A stretch of 64,000 bases of DNA from Lacrimispora sp. 210928-DFI.3.58 (GTDB taxonomy: Bacteria > Bacillota > Clostridia > Lachnospirales > Lachnospiraceae). Shown in pieces: positions 1-10,425 of the stretch; position 1 is the stretch's first letter; every line of letters begins with the position of its first letter. A model generated the notes under the pieces. That model saw only the letters and a list, made by a program, of their open reading frames with translations, made no database searches and was not told where the DNA came from. A program made the position numbers and the translations under genes. Location: positions 1-64,000 of the forward strand of contig NZ_JAJCIC010000008.1 in NCBI RefSeq assembly GCF_020554865.1, read 5' to 3'.

Positions 1-146
1 AAAGAATTGAATATTCAAATCGAATATCAAGACATCCGAGGCCATACAAGCGATTGTATGGAACAAACAAAACAAACCTAAAACCAGAGGATGCAACGCT
101 ATGCATCCCAGATGAGTAATCCGCACCCGCAGATGAAAGTCATTTT
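1..146 (+). other. 3' part of the 16S-23S (or upstream) rRNA spacer
   Basis: This stretch precedes the conserved 23S 5' end. I find no tRNA cloverleaf and no 5S-like sequence in it. It is A-rich at first and then contains the leader that would pair with the 23S 3' flank for processing. The 16S gene is presumably outside the window to the left. Confidence 0.6.
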
Positions 147-3036
<2,890 letters not shown>

Positions 3037-3099
3037 AAAGGTTAGGTTGAAATCGGAAAGTTCAATATGTGGTTTTGAAGGTATGTATATGCCTTAAAT

Positions 3100-3173
3100 G
3101 GCCCGGTGGCTCAGCTGGTTAGAGCGCCGCCCTGTCACGGCGGAGGTCGACGGTTCGAACCCGTTCCGGGTCG
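3100..3173 (+). tRNA. tRNA-Asp (GTC)
   Basis: Cloverleaf with a 7-bp acceptor stem (GGCCCGG with CCGGGTC, one G-T pair), anticodon GTC at 3134-3136, TTCGAAC in the T loop and discriminator G as expected for Asp. CCA is not encoded. It begins about 64 nt after the 23S end, where a 5S gene would often sit. Confidence 0.97.
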
Positions 3174-3211
3174 TTTGCATGTTTACATGCAAGACAATTT
3201 ATATGCAATTT

Positions 3212-3284
3212 GGGGTCTTAGCTCAGCTGGGAGAGCATCTGCCTTACAAGCAGAGGGTCACAGGTTCGAGCCCTGTAGGCCCCA
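3212..3284 (+). tRNA. tRNA-Val (TAC)
   Basis: 73-nt cloverleaf with acceptor stem GGGGTCT/AGGCCCC (one T-G pair), anticodon TAC at 3245-3247 in loop CTTACAA, and T loop TTCGAGC. CCA is not encoded. Second of six tRNAs transcribed with the rRNA operon. Confidence 0.97.
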
Positions 3285-3326
3285 TTCCATGTATTTCTTA
3301 CAGAAAACTGTATATACTATCAATAT

Positions 3327-3408
3327 GGGCGAATTCCCGAGTGGCCAAAGGGGACAGACTGTAAATCTGCTGGCAATGCCTTCGGTGGTTCGAATCCACC
3401 TTCGCCCA
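3327..3408 (+). tRNA. tRNA-Tyr (GTA)
   Basis: 82-nt class II tRNA with the long variable arm expected for bacterial tRNA-Tyr. Acceptor stem GGGCGAA/TTCGCCC, anticodon GTA at 3361-3363, discriminator A, CCA not encoded. Confidence 0.97.
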
Positions 3409-3460
3409 TTTAAAATGTTTGTTGACAAAACATTTTATAAGTTTTATAATTAAATCCTAG

Positions 3461-3534
<74 letters not shown>

Positions 3535-3565
3535 TTTTTTTTGCAATAAATTATGCAAAAGATAA

Positions 3566-3638
<73 letters not shown>

Positions 3639-3651
3639 TTGAATTAAATAG

Positions 3652-3724
3652 GGGCGTGTAGCTCAGTCGGTAGAGCACTTGACTTTTAATCAAGTTGTCC
3701 CGGGTTCGAATCCCGGCACGCTCA
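3652..3724 (+). tRNA. tRNA-Lys (TTT)
   Basis: 73-nt cloverleaf with acceptor stem GGGCGTG/CACGCTC, anticodon TTT at 3685-3687 with stem CTTGA/TCAAG, and T loop TTCGAAT. Last gene of the rRNA-tRNA operon, 12 nt before the terminator. Confidence 0.97.
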
Positions 3725-3736
3725 TGAACTTTAAAT

Positions 3737-3779
3737 AGCGGTTTTCTTGTTGATGCAGGGAAAACCGCTGTTTTTCTTT
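3737..3779 (+). terminator. Rho-independent terminator of the rRNA-tRNA operon
   Basis: Perfect 10-bp stem AGCGGTTTTC/GAAAACCGCT (3737-3746 with 3760-3769), a 13-nt loop, then GTTTTTCTTT. An upstream in-frame ATG for the next gene lies in this loop and is therefore not its start. Confidence 0.93.
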
Positions 3780-3806
3780 ACAAGAAATTATATGGAGGAA
3801 ATGCTT

Positions 3807-5660
3807 ATGAGCAAAAAACGCAGAAATGATGATTCAGCCATAAAAACAGTATTTTTGATTTTGGTTGCAGCAGTTGTTATGGTGACGGCGATCTATGTTG
3901 TGGTGACGATTTTTGGAAAGATACAGTCAGATTATAAAAAATTGGAAGCCATAACAGAGGAGGAAACCTCCACAGAAGCTATTGAGATTGAAAAGAAGGA
4001 AACGGAAGGCTGGAATGAGACGGACGAAGGCTGGAAGTACCTGATCGACAAAGAGACAGGAAAATATGCTGTCAGCCAGTGGCTGGAGGTCGAAGGTTTC
4101 CTGTATTATTTTGATGATAAAGGGATCATGATGACAGGCCAGTGGGAGCATGAGGGCCAAATGTATACCTTCCATGATACAAAGGGATATTTAAAGGATA
4201 TTCAGGTAGATCTGAGCTATGTTCCTGACAATACGGGGGAAAATCTGGACAGTCTTGTTAGGACAAATGCCTTCTGGTGTTATCTGGATGATGAGGAGGA
4301 AGGAATATTTAAGACCATTCTCTACAGAAGAACAGTGGAAAATAAGGTTCTTCCTCTGGGAGATGCAGATGCCCCGGAGAGAACTACGCGCAATTCTATG
4401 AGAGCAGAAGGTGATTACGTATATTATCTTCCAAAAGTCAAGGAAAGCAGCACAGCCTTACTCACAGAGGCTGAGAAGGAGCTGTGTGACACTCTTGTAA
4501 GGATGATACCAGGCCAGAAGACGAAAGAGATCATTGCTGAGGATGTGGGCGGTTATTTCTTCTTAAATGGTATTATTTATTACTCTCAGAACGGTAAGAT
4601 ATATTCTGCCACATCGGGAACGGAGATGCCTGTAGGAGGAGAGCAGTATTCTGTGATCATAAAGGATGACAGCTGTTATCTGGTAGATGCAATAGGAAAT
4701 CCTCCCTCCGCCAGTACCGGAGGCAGCATAACAATGGGGGATAGGATCTACCGATTTGATGAGGACGGGAAGATCACAGCGGTAAAGCATGGACAGCCTG
4801 TGGCAAACGGTGTCACCTATTACCTGAGCGGAAGCGGTACCAAGAGCGCTGTCTGCAGTAAGACAGCTTCAGGGGATAAAACCGTTATCCACGAAAATTA
4901 TGGTGTACAGAGCTACTGTATTGTGGATAATTCTATTTTTTACAGCGCTTATGTGGACAAGGCTACAAGCGGTGAATGGTATAGTCAGATATTTAAGGCC
5001 GGATTGGATGGAAGCCAGAAGACGGCTGTGAGCCAGAGATTTTTAGGTACGGTAGAAACCATGTATTACTTTGAAGAGGAAGGGGAAATCTATGGAGAAT
5101 ACCATCCCGCTCCCTGGAAACAGGCTTATGGCTCTGTGGTTGTGATAAAGAAAGATGGAACTATATTAAAGCTCCATGACGGGGAGGCCAGAACGGGAAA
5201 ATATGTGGCTGGAAATGATATGCTGGAGCTGGTTATGGCAAAGGACGGGGAGGTCTACTGCCTCTGGCATGACTGTGAGTGGAGCCAATCCAGGGGGATC
5301 ACCAGTGTTCTCTGGTCAAAGGCCGTGAAGCTGTCTGCATCCAATAAGACATCAATCGAATTTGCCTCTGAAGAAAAGGAGGAGGAAACAGATGCTGTTA
5401 TAAAGCCTATCGGATCTGATGTGGATCCTGTGACAGAGGGAACAAACAGAGAGGAGACCTCTGCTGCTACAGGAACGGTAGCGCCCATCTCTCCCATTGA
5501 GCCGGCACCTACTACGGCAGTTCCTTCTGCTCCATCGTCTACTGTCCCGGCGCCTACAATACCGGCTCCCAATACGCCGGTACCTTCCACATTGGCTCCC
5601 ACGGTGCCTGTTCCCACTACACGGCCGTCAGATGAGGTGGAGATCATTCCTATAGGTTGA
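3807..5660 (+). CDS. Membrane-anchored protein with wall-binding-like repeats and Pro/Thr-rich tail, function unknown
   Basis: 617 aa starting at ATG 3807, chosen because GGAGG lies 8 nt upstream and longer forms would start inside the tRNA terminator. A basic N-terminus is followed by one hydrophobic segment (about residues 13-37) without an obvious signal-peptidase site, so it is probably a type II membrane anchor. Residues 70-130 contain aromatic Trp/Tyr/Gly units (for example GWKYLIDKETGKY and GFLYYFDDKGIMMTGQW) resembling choline/cell-wall-binding repeats. The middle has repeated YY-containing segments, possibly beta-propeller-like as in DUF5050 proteins. The last 60 or so residues are almost only Pro, Thr, Ala, Ser and Val, like a wall-spanning linker, and no LPXTG is visible. 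It is monocistronic, with its own terminator. Confidence 0.8.
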   Translation: MSKKRRNDDSAIKTVFLILVAAVVMVTAIYVVVTIFGKIQSDYKKLEAITEEETSTEAIEIEKKETEGWNETDEGWKYLIDKETGKYAVSQWLEVEGFLYYFDDKGIMMTGQWEHEGQMYTFHDTKGYLKDIQVDLSYVPDNTGENLDSLVRTNAFWCYLDDEEEGIFKTILYRRTVENKVLPLGDADAPERTTRNSMRAEGDYVYYLPKVKESSTALLTEAEKELCDTLVRMIPGQKTKEIIAEDVGGYFFLNGIIYYSQNGKIYSATSGTEMPVGGEQYSVIIKDDSCYLVDAIGNPPSASTGGSITMGDRIYRFDEDGKITAVKHGQPVANGVTYYLSGSGTKSAVCSKTASGDKTVIHENYGVQSYCIVDNSIFYSAYVDKATSGEWYSQIFKAGLDGSQKTAVSQRFLGTVETMYYFEEEGEIYGEYHPAPWKQAYGSVVVIKKDGTILKLHDGEARTGKYVAGNDMLELVMAKDGEVYCLWHDCEWSQSRGITSVLWSKAVKLSASNKTSIEFASEEKEEETDAVIKPIGSDVDPVTEGTNREETSAATGTVAPISPIEPAPTTAVPSAPSSTVPAPTIPAPNTPVPSTLAPTVPVPTTRPSDEVEIIPIG

Positions 5661-5661
5661 G

Positions 5662-5712
5662 AAAAAGCTGTCCTTCCAGTGATATACGATCGCTGGAAGA
5701 ACAGCTTTTTAC
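5662..5712 (+). terminator. Rho-independent terminator
   Basis: Stem AAAAAGCTGT/ACAGCTTTTT extended by CCTTCCAG/CTGGAAGA with one mismatch, immediately after the stop codon. The A-run on the left and T-run on the right allow it to work in both directions. Confidence 0.88.
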
Positions 5713-5749
5713 GTTACATAGGAAACTCCTCCATAGCCTCCTATGTAAC
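5713..5749. repeat. Perfect 11-bp inverted repeat without T-run
   Basis: GTTACATAGGA (5713-5723) is repeated inverted as TCCTATGTAAC (5739-5749) around a 15-nt loop. It directly abuts the preceding terminator and has no T-run on either side, so it is not a second standard terminator. The role is unknown. Confidence 0.7.
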
Positions 5750-5754
5750 AAAAA

Positions 5755-5830
5755 GCCCGATCGGCAGGATGCACACGCCGTGCGAAGGAAAATGTGCTCT
5801 AAAAAGCAGAGCACGCGCGGTAGCGCGCAA
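5755..5830. repeat. Intergenic repeat candidate with small hairpins
   Basis: It begins with GCCCGATCGGCAGGATGCAC, which resembles GCCCGACTGGCAGGATCGCAC at 8820-8840. Inside are the hairpin GTGCTCT-AAAAAGC-AGAGCAC and a short GCGC-rich palindrome. Base composition is more GC-rich than the flanking coding DNA. It is probably a lineage-specific dispersed intergenic element. No coding potential is seen in the rest of 5750-5900. Confidence 0.45.
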
Positions 5831-5901
5831 AGCAGGCAAAGCCCCTGGGGATTGAGGAGTGGGGAGTTGAGGCGGGCTTGCCCACTTTGTTCAAAATATG
5901 T

Positions 5902-6144
5902 CTATTTCGGCATATCCTCGTCAAAATCCACGACCACATAAAAACCTCTTGCATTTTCACGGATATCCTTTACAATGCCGTATTCTGATTTGATGCGGTC
6001 CCTGGCAGCAAAGCAGCCGGACATGGCTACAGCCGGGTCTATAATATAGCTGTAGCTGCTTGTGCCCTCGCGCTCAATGATCTTTACCTGATCGCCCACA
6101 TTTACAAGGCCCTGGCGTTCCATTTTAAATTCAACGGTTCTCAT
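5902..6144 (-). CDS. Small conserved-looking protein of unknown function (80 aa)
   Basis: 80 aa starting MRTVEFKMERQG. The start is chosen because AAAGGAAG lies just upstream and it overlaps the end of the DUF3842 gene by 14 nt, the normal spacing for translational coupling. It has a short beta-rich composition with a GDQVKIIEREG segment and an acidic end (VVDFDEDMPK). There is no signal peptide, membrane segment or metal-binding motif. I do not recognise the family. Its arrangement suggests it acts with the preceding protein. Confidence 0.65.
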   Translation of the reverse strand: MRTVEFKMERQGLVNVGDQVKIIEREGTSSYSYIIDPAVAMSGCFAARDRIKSEYGIVKDIRENARGFYVVVDFDEDMPK

Positions 6145-6553
6145 ATTTTCCCACTTCCTTTCCAACCTCTTCACAGACCATGTTAATGTATTCGGACAGA
6201 GAATTTTCCTGGATCCCAACAATAAAATGATTGCAGCGGTTTACCGGGATCAGTATTTTATAGGCCCGGCTGGTGCCGATGGCAGCTGCCATGGCAGGAG
6301 TGATCTCCCCTAAAAGAGCATTTGCCATGACAATGCCGATAGGGCCTATGATCATGTCTGCATCCTGGGCATTGACGATAACAGGATTTTCACCAGTGGC
6401 ACCGTAGGATGCGCCCGCCTTTAGCATGGCGGATGTGGCAATGCTGTTGGTGCCGATGGCATATGTCTCAAGTTCCGGATAGCGCCTGTGGAGCTGTTCG
6501 ATCACGGCCTTTCCCATGCGGCCGCCCTGGCCGTCGATAATGACAATCTTCAT
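6131..6553 (-). CDS. DUF3842 family protein
   Basis: 140 aa starting MKIVIIDGQGGRMGKAV. The N-terminal beta strand plus GQGGRMG loop looks like a Rossmann-type nucleotide-binding start, and the rest (IGTNSIATSAMLKAGA, then IIGPIGIVMANALLGEITPAMA) matches what I know of DUF3842, a family of unknown function in Clostridia. The start is set at ATG 6553, because in-frame sequence further upstream runs into the thrS promoter and leader. It is first in a two-gene unit with the small protein at 5902. It is transcribed divergently from thrS. Confidence 0.8.
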   Translation of the reverse strand: MKIVIIDGQGGRMGKAVIEQLHRRYPELETYAIGTNSIATSAMLKAGASYGATGENPVIVNAQDADMIIGPIGIVMANALLGEITPAMAAAIGTSRAYKILIPVNRCNHFIVGIQENSLSEYINMVCEEVGKEVGKYENR

Positions 6554-6642
6554 GTAACTACCTTCTTTTTCTATCATTCTACCTGATATATTAACAAAAT
6601 CGGAATGGAAAGTAAAGGTTATCCACAAAAGCGTAAGGGTAT

Positions 6643-6679
6643 GTAACAGTTCAGACGGCGGGGAAATCTGAACTGTTAC
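6643..6679. repeat. 13-bp inverted repeat upstream of the thrS promoter
   Basis: GTAACAGTTCAGA (6643-6655) and TCTGAACTGTTAC (6667-6679) form a perfect stem with an 11-nt loop, ending 7 nt before the -35 box. There is no T-run. A consensus DnaA box TTATCCACA sits at 6619-6627. It could be an operator for the divergent pair or an intergenic repeat. Confidence 0.6.
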
Positions 6680-6686
6680 AAGGGTA

Positions 6687-6714
6687 TTGACAAATTGGGG
6701 GCAAATGTTATAAT
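6687..6714 (+). promoter_or_regulatory. Sigma-A promoter of thrS
   Basis: Consensus TTGACA (6687-6692), 16-nt spacer and consensus TATAAT (6709-6714), just before the T-box leader. Confidence 0.88.
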
Positions 6715-6720
6715 CAGAGT

Positions 6721-6967
6721 TAGCAGAAATGCGAAAAGCGCTGAAGGAACCAGTAGTGAACAGGAAGCATCCAGAGAGCAGCCGGCAGGTGGAAGGGCTG
6801 TATGCAGAGTGTTTATGAAGACCAGTCCTGAGCTGCGGCAGGGATATCTTAATCTTTTGAGATGAAATGCCGACGTGCCCCGCGTTAAGGGATAAATGAG
6901 TGAAAATCAAGGTGGAACCGTGTATATGCACCCTTGGACATAGGAATATGTCCGGGGGTTTTTTATT
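6721..6967 (+). promoter_or_regulatory. T-box leader controlling thrS (threonine type)
   Basis: About 245-nt leader. The T-box motif AAGGTGGAACCGTG is at 6909-6922, followed by a terminator with 11-bp stem (6931-6941 with 6948-6958) and a T-run. The specifier is probably the ACC codon at 6821-6823, just before the CTGAGCTGC segment that ends Stem I. The antiterminator bulge reads TGGA, which would pair with a tRNA ending UCCA. This fits tRNA-Thr having U as discriminator. Uncharged tRNA-Thr is expected to stabilise the antiterminator and switch on the synthetase. Confidence 0.92.
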
Positions 6968-7033
6968 TCATAGACCAATAAAGACATATTCCAGAAGATA
7001 CCAAACACAGAAAAGAAAGGAGTGTTTATCACC

Positions 7034-8788
7034 ATGAAAATGATTTTACCAGATGGAAGCGTCCAGGAAGCAGAGGATGAGTTAAGAGTCATCCGCCATA
7101 CAGCCTCCCATGTGCTGGCACAGGCAGTAAAGAGGCTGTATCCCGAGACAAAGCTGGCGATCGGACCAGCCATTGACGATGGCTTTTACTATGACTTTGA
7201 CAGAGAGGGAGGCTTTACTCCTGAAGATCTGGAGAAATTAGAGGCAGAGATGGCTAAGATCGTAAAGGAGAACCTGCCTGTAAAACCATTTGTGCTGCCG
7301 AGGAATGAGGCAATCCAGTTCATGAAAGAGAAGGAGGAGCCATACAAGGTAGAGCTGATCGAGGATCTGCCGGAGGAGGAGACCATCAGCTTCTATACAC
7401 AGGGCGAATTCACTGACCTGTGTGCAGGCCCTCATATCATGTATACAAAGGGTGTAAAGGCATTTAAGCTGACAAGTATCGCAGGTGCTTACTGGAGAGG
7501 CAGCGAGAAGAACAAGATGCTTACCAGGATCTATGGCACTGCATTTGCAAATAAGGCAGATATGGAAGCTTACCTCACCATGATGGAGGAGGCTAAGAAG
7601 CGTGACCACAGAAAGCTGGGCAAGGAATTAGGCCTGTTTATGTTTGCAGAGGAGGGACCAGGCTTCCCATTCTTCCTTCCAAAGGGAATGACCTTAAAGA
7701 ATACGCTGATCGATTACTGGCGTGAGATCCATCTGAGAGAGGGATATCAGGAGGTATCGACTCCTGTTATCTTAAGCCGTAAGCTCTGGGAGACCTCCGG
7801 ACACTGGGATCACTACAAGGCTAATATGTATACTACGGTCATTGACGATGAGGATTATGCAATCAAGCCAATGAACTGTCCCGGCGGTATGCTGGTATAT
7901 AAGTCTCAGCCGCGTTCTTATCGTGACCTTCCTTTAAGAGTGGGTGAGATCGGACTGGTTCATCGCCATGAAAAGAGCGGACAGCTTCACGGCCTGATGC
8001 GCGTGCGCTGTTTCAATCAGGATGATGCCCACATTTTCATGACTCAGGAGCAGATCACAGATGAGATCAAGGGTGTAACAAGGCTGATCAATGAGGTATA
8101 TACCCAATTTGGATTTGAATATTTTGTAGAGCTGTCCACAAGGCCGGAGGATTCTATGGGATCTGACGAGGATTGGGAGATGGCAACAAACGGCCTGCGC
8201 AATGCACTGGAGGAAATGGGCTTAAAGTATATTGTCAATGAAGGCGACGGCGCATTTTATGGCCCGAAGATCGACTTCCATCTGAGGGATTCCATCGGAC
8301 GTACCTGGCAGTGTGGAACGATCCAGCTTGATTTCCAGCTTCCGCAGCGCTTTGAGGCAGAGTATGTGGCCGAGGACGGCACAAAGAAGCGCCCGATCAT
8401 GATCCACCGCGTATGCTTTGGCTCCATTGAGCGTTTCATCGGTATCCTGATCGAGCATTTTGCAGGAAAGTTCCCTGTATGGCTGGCTCCTGTTCAGGTG
8501 AAGGTGATCCCAGTATCTGAGAAGTCTATGGAGTATGCTACAGGCGTATATGAGAAGTTAAAGGCTGCGGGAATCCGTACCGAGCTGGATCACAAGGATG
8601 AAAAGGTGGGCTACAAGATCCGCCAGGCACAGCTTGAGAAGGTTCCCTACATGCTGGTGCTGGGTGAGAAGGAGGCCGCAGAGGGCGCGATTACCGTGAG
8701 AAGCCGCGATAAGGGCGATCTGGGCGCTGCCGGACTGGACGATTTCATCGCAGATGTGAAGAAAATGATTGCTTCAAGAGAAAAATAA
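7034..8788 (+). CDS. thrS: Threonyl-tRNA synthetase (lacking most of the TGS domain)
   Basis: Cytoplasmic class II synthetase that charges tRNA-Thr. 584 aa from ATG 7034, with AAAGGAG 11 nt upstream. The N-terminus MKMILPDGS is the first strand of a TGS domain, but it runs almost directly into the editing domain (IRHTASHVLAQAVKRLYP), so some 45 residues of TGS are missing relative to the 642-aa E. coli enzyme. The catalytic core follows, with MNCPGG (zinc Cys), motif 2 (RVRCFNQDDAHIF) and motif 3 (FGSIERFIGILIEH), then the anticodon-binding domain (LAPVQVKVIPVSEK onward). The upstream T-box confirms the assignment. It is monocistronic. Confidence 0.96.
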   Translation: MKMILPDGSVQEAEDELRVIRHTASHVLAQAVKRLYPETKLAIGPAIDDGFYYDFDREGGFTPEDLEKLEAEMAKIVKENLPVKPFVLPRNEAIQFMKEKEEPYKVELIEDLPEEETISFYTQGEFTDLCAGPHIMYTKGVKAFKLTSIAGAYWRGSEKNKMLTRIYGTAFANKADMEAYLTMMEEAKKRDHRKLGKELGLFMFAEEGPGFPFFLPKGMTLKNTLIDYWREIHLREGYQEVSTPVILSRKLWETSGHWDHYKANMYTTVIDDEDYAIKPMNCPGGMLVYKSQPRSYRDLPLRVGEIGLVHRHEKSGQLHGLMRVRCFNQDDAHIFMTQEQITDEIKGVTRLINEVYTQFGFEYFVELSTRPEDSMGSDEDWEMATNGLRNALEEMGLKYIVNEGDGAFYGPKIDFHLRDSIGRTWQCGTIQLDFQLPQRFEAEYVAEDGTKKRPIMIHRVCFGSIERFIGILIEHFAGKFPVWLAPVQVKVIPVSEKSMEYATGVYEKLKAAGIRTELDHKDEKVGYKIRQAQLEKVPYMLVLGEKEAAEGAITVRSRDKGDLGAAGLDDFIADVKKMIASREK

Positions 8789-8819
8789 ATTTTTATTTTC
8801 AAGCGAAAAAGAGGCTTTC

Positions 8820-8882
8820 GCCCGACTGGCAGGATCGCACTGCGGCGGATCGGAATTATGTCGCTAAATCGGCCCGCCGCAG
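8820..8882. repeat. Second copy of intergenic repeat with GC-rich hairpin
   Basis: It starts GCCCGACTGGCAGGATCGCAC, resembling 5755-5774, and contains the 9-bp inverted repeat CTGCGGCGG (8840-8848) and CCGCCGCAG (8874-8882). There is no T-run, so it is not a clear terminator. Nothing else is recognised in 8789-9041 apart from an AT-only stem just after the thrS stop. Confidence 0.45.
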
Positions 8883-9041
8883 GAGGAGAAGTCCGCAAAC
8901 AAAATTCTTTTTTATATCTATGAGCTTCTGATTTACAGATAAAAAGAATGCAGATAAAAATTCTGTATTGAAATCGCATGATCACAATGATATACTACCC
9001 TCAAAAAGGCTCTATGATCATGCAAAGGAGAGGTAGATAAA

Positions 9042-10127
9042 ATGAAAAAGGGACTGATAAAGCTTCCGAGAAACCGCGTCAGAAGAAATTACCTGGGAGG
9101 TGCGGGGATCGATGCCCTTCATGGGGAAACTGTCTGTGTGGATAATAATATGCCGGAGGAATGGGTTGGTTCTATGGTGGAGGCAACGAACCCAGGCATG
9201 GAGGTTATTCCACATGAAGGGCTCATTGCCATTGAGACAGAGAATGGGAAGGAATTTTTGAGAGATATTGTGGATAGGGAGAGAGCGTATTATCTGGGGG
9301 AGAGCATCCATAAGGACGGCTCCTGGCAGCTGAGCTTCCTGCTCAAGATATTGGACTCTGCCATGAGACTTCATGTACAGGCTCATCCTTCCACAAAATT
9401 TGCAAATGAAGTAATGGGAAAGCCTTACGGAAAGCTGGAATGTTACTTTATCCTGGGTGCAAGGGATGGGATCGATCCCTATATCAGGCTGGGCTTCCAG
9501 CATGCACCCACCAAAGAGGAATGGAAGCACATTGTTGAGGTCCAGGATAAGGAAAAAATGGACGGATGCTTTGAGAAGATCCCCGTAAAGCCAGGTGAGG
9601 TGTGGTACATCCCAGGAGGAATGCCTCATGCCATCGGCGAAGGAATCACAATGCTGGAGATCATGGAGCCCTCTGACCTTGTTGTGAGATGCGAATTTGA
9701 GCGTGAGGGGATCATTGTTCCTGAGGAGGGACGCTTTATGGGCAGAGGCCTTGACTTCTGTCTGGATATCTTTGATTATAAAGAGTACTCCAAAGAGGAT
9801 ATTATTGAAAAATGCAGGATCACCCCCACTGTTCTTGAAAAAAGGGAAGGATTTGAGCGCCTGCGCCTGGTAGATGAAAAGCTGACGCCATGCTTCTTTG
9901 TGGAGAAGCTGAAGGTAGATGGTCAGGCAGAGATCAGCCATAACCATATGTTTACCCTGGGGGTTGTGTGCAGCGGCTCCTGCGTCATGAAGGCCGGAGA
10001 GGAAGAAATCAGGCTGAAAAGGGGAGACAGCTTTGTGATCGCGGCAGCAGTGGAATCATATGAAATTGCTACGGACGAGGGAACAGAATTGGGAATCGTA
10101 TATCCGGGAAAGGATATGGAATCATGA
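9042..10127 (+). CDS. Class I mannose-6-phosphate isomerase-like cupin protein
   Basis: 361 aa starting at ATG 9042 behind GGAG. The zinc-binding cupin core of type I phosphomannose isomerases is visible: LHVQAHPSTKFANEVMGKPYGKLECYFIL supplies the His residues and Glu, and KPGEVWYIPGGMPHAIGEG supplies the later His. These enzymes interconvert mannose-6-P and fructose-6-P. The second half ends with another cupin-like strand set (HNHMFTLGVV). Residue level similarity suggests a ManA-like sugar-phosphate isomerase, but the substrate may differ, since many clostridial paralogues are uncharacterised. It is monocistronic with its own terminator. Confidence 0.85.
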   Translation: MKKGLIKLPRNRVRRNYLGGAGIDALHGETVCVDNNMPEEWVGSMVEATNPGMEVIPHEGLIAIETENGKEFLRDIVDRERAYYLGESIHKDGSWQLSFLLKILDSAMRLHVQAHPSTKFANEVMGKPYGKLECYFILGARDGIDPYIRLGFQHAPTKEEWKHIVEVQDKEKMDGCFEKIPVKPGEVWYIPGGMPHAIGEGITMLEIMEPSDLVVRCEFEREGIIVPEEGRFMGRGLDFCLDIFDYKEYSKEDIIEKCRITPTVLEKREGFERLRLVDEKLTPCFFVEKLKVDGQAEISHNHMFTLGVVCSGSCVMKAGEEEIRLKRGDSFVIAAAVESYEIATDEGTELGIVYPGKDMES

Positions 10128-10191
10128 TTCCAGTTCGAGAGCTTTGCCCTTGAAATCCCATTGCAGAAAGCATAATTTGTTTATAGCCTGA

Positions 10192-10229
10192 GAAAGTCGG
10201 ACAGTTTTTCTATCCGGCTTTCTTTTTTT
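10192..10229 (+). terminator. Rho-independent terminator
   Basis: Stem GAAAGTCGGA/TCCGGCTTTC (one T-G pair) followed by a T7 run. It ends the isomerase transcript. Confidence 0.9.
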
Positions 10230-10320
10230 ATAAAAAATGTAAATGTTAAGGAGGCGCTAAAATATTGTTAGAGTCATGTTAATGAAATGTTATAGTGTTG
10301 CTAAGGTTTGTGTAAATATA

Positions 10321-10349
10321 TTGATAAAGAATATGTAAACGTTTATACT
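10321..10349 (+). promoter_or_regulatory. Promoter of the TRAP operon with embedded cre-like site
   Basis: TTGATA (10321-10326), 17-nt spacer and TATACT (10344-10349). Within the spacer and -10 lies TGTAAACGTTTATA (10334-10347), matching the CcpA box consensus TGWAARCGYTWNCW at 13 of 14 positions. CcpA binding here would block RNA polymerase, which predicts carbon catabolite repression of the transporter. I see nothing else definite in 10230-10320. Confidence 0.75.
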
Positions 10350-10425
10350 TTCCTTGTTAATGAGGATTTCCTGTAAAAAGAGGGAAATTCTTGTATAAGA
10401 TCATATTGAAGGAGAGGATATTTGT

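Noticed and set aside
5255..5647. Gly/Val-rich antisense frame opposite the Pro/Thr-rich tail
   Set aside because: A low-complexity sequence automatically leaves its reverse complement open.
9018..9947. 309-codon frame antisense to the mannose-6-phosphate isomerase-like gene
   Set aside because: It mirrors a clear cupin enzyme on the other strand, has no Shine-Dalgarno and shows no family similarity.
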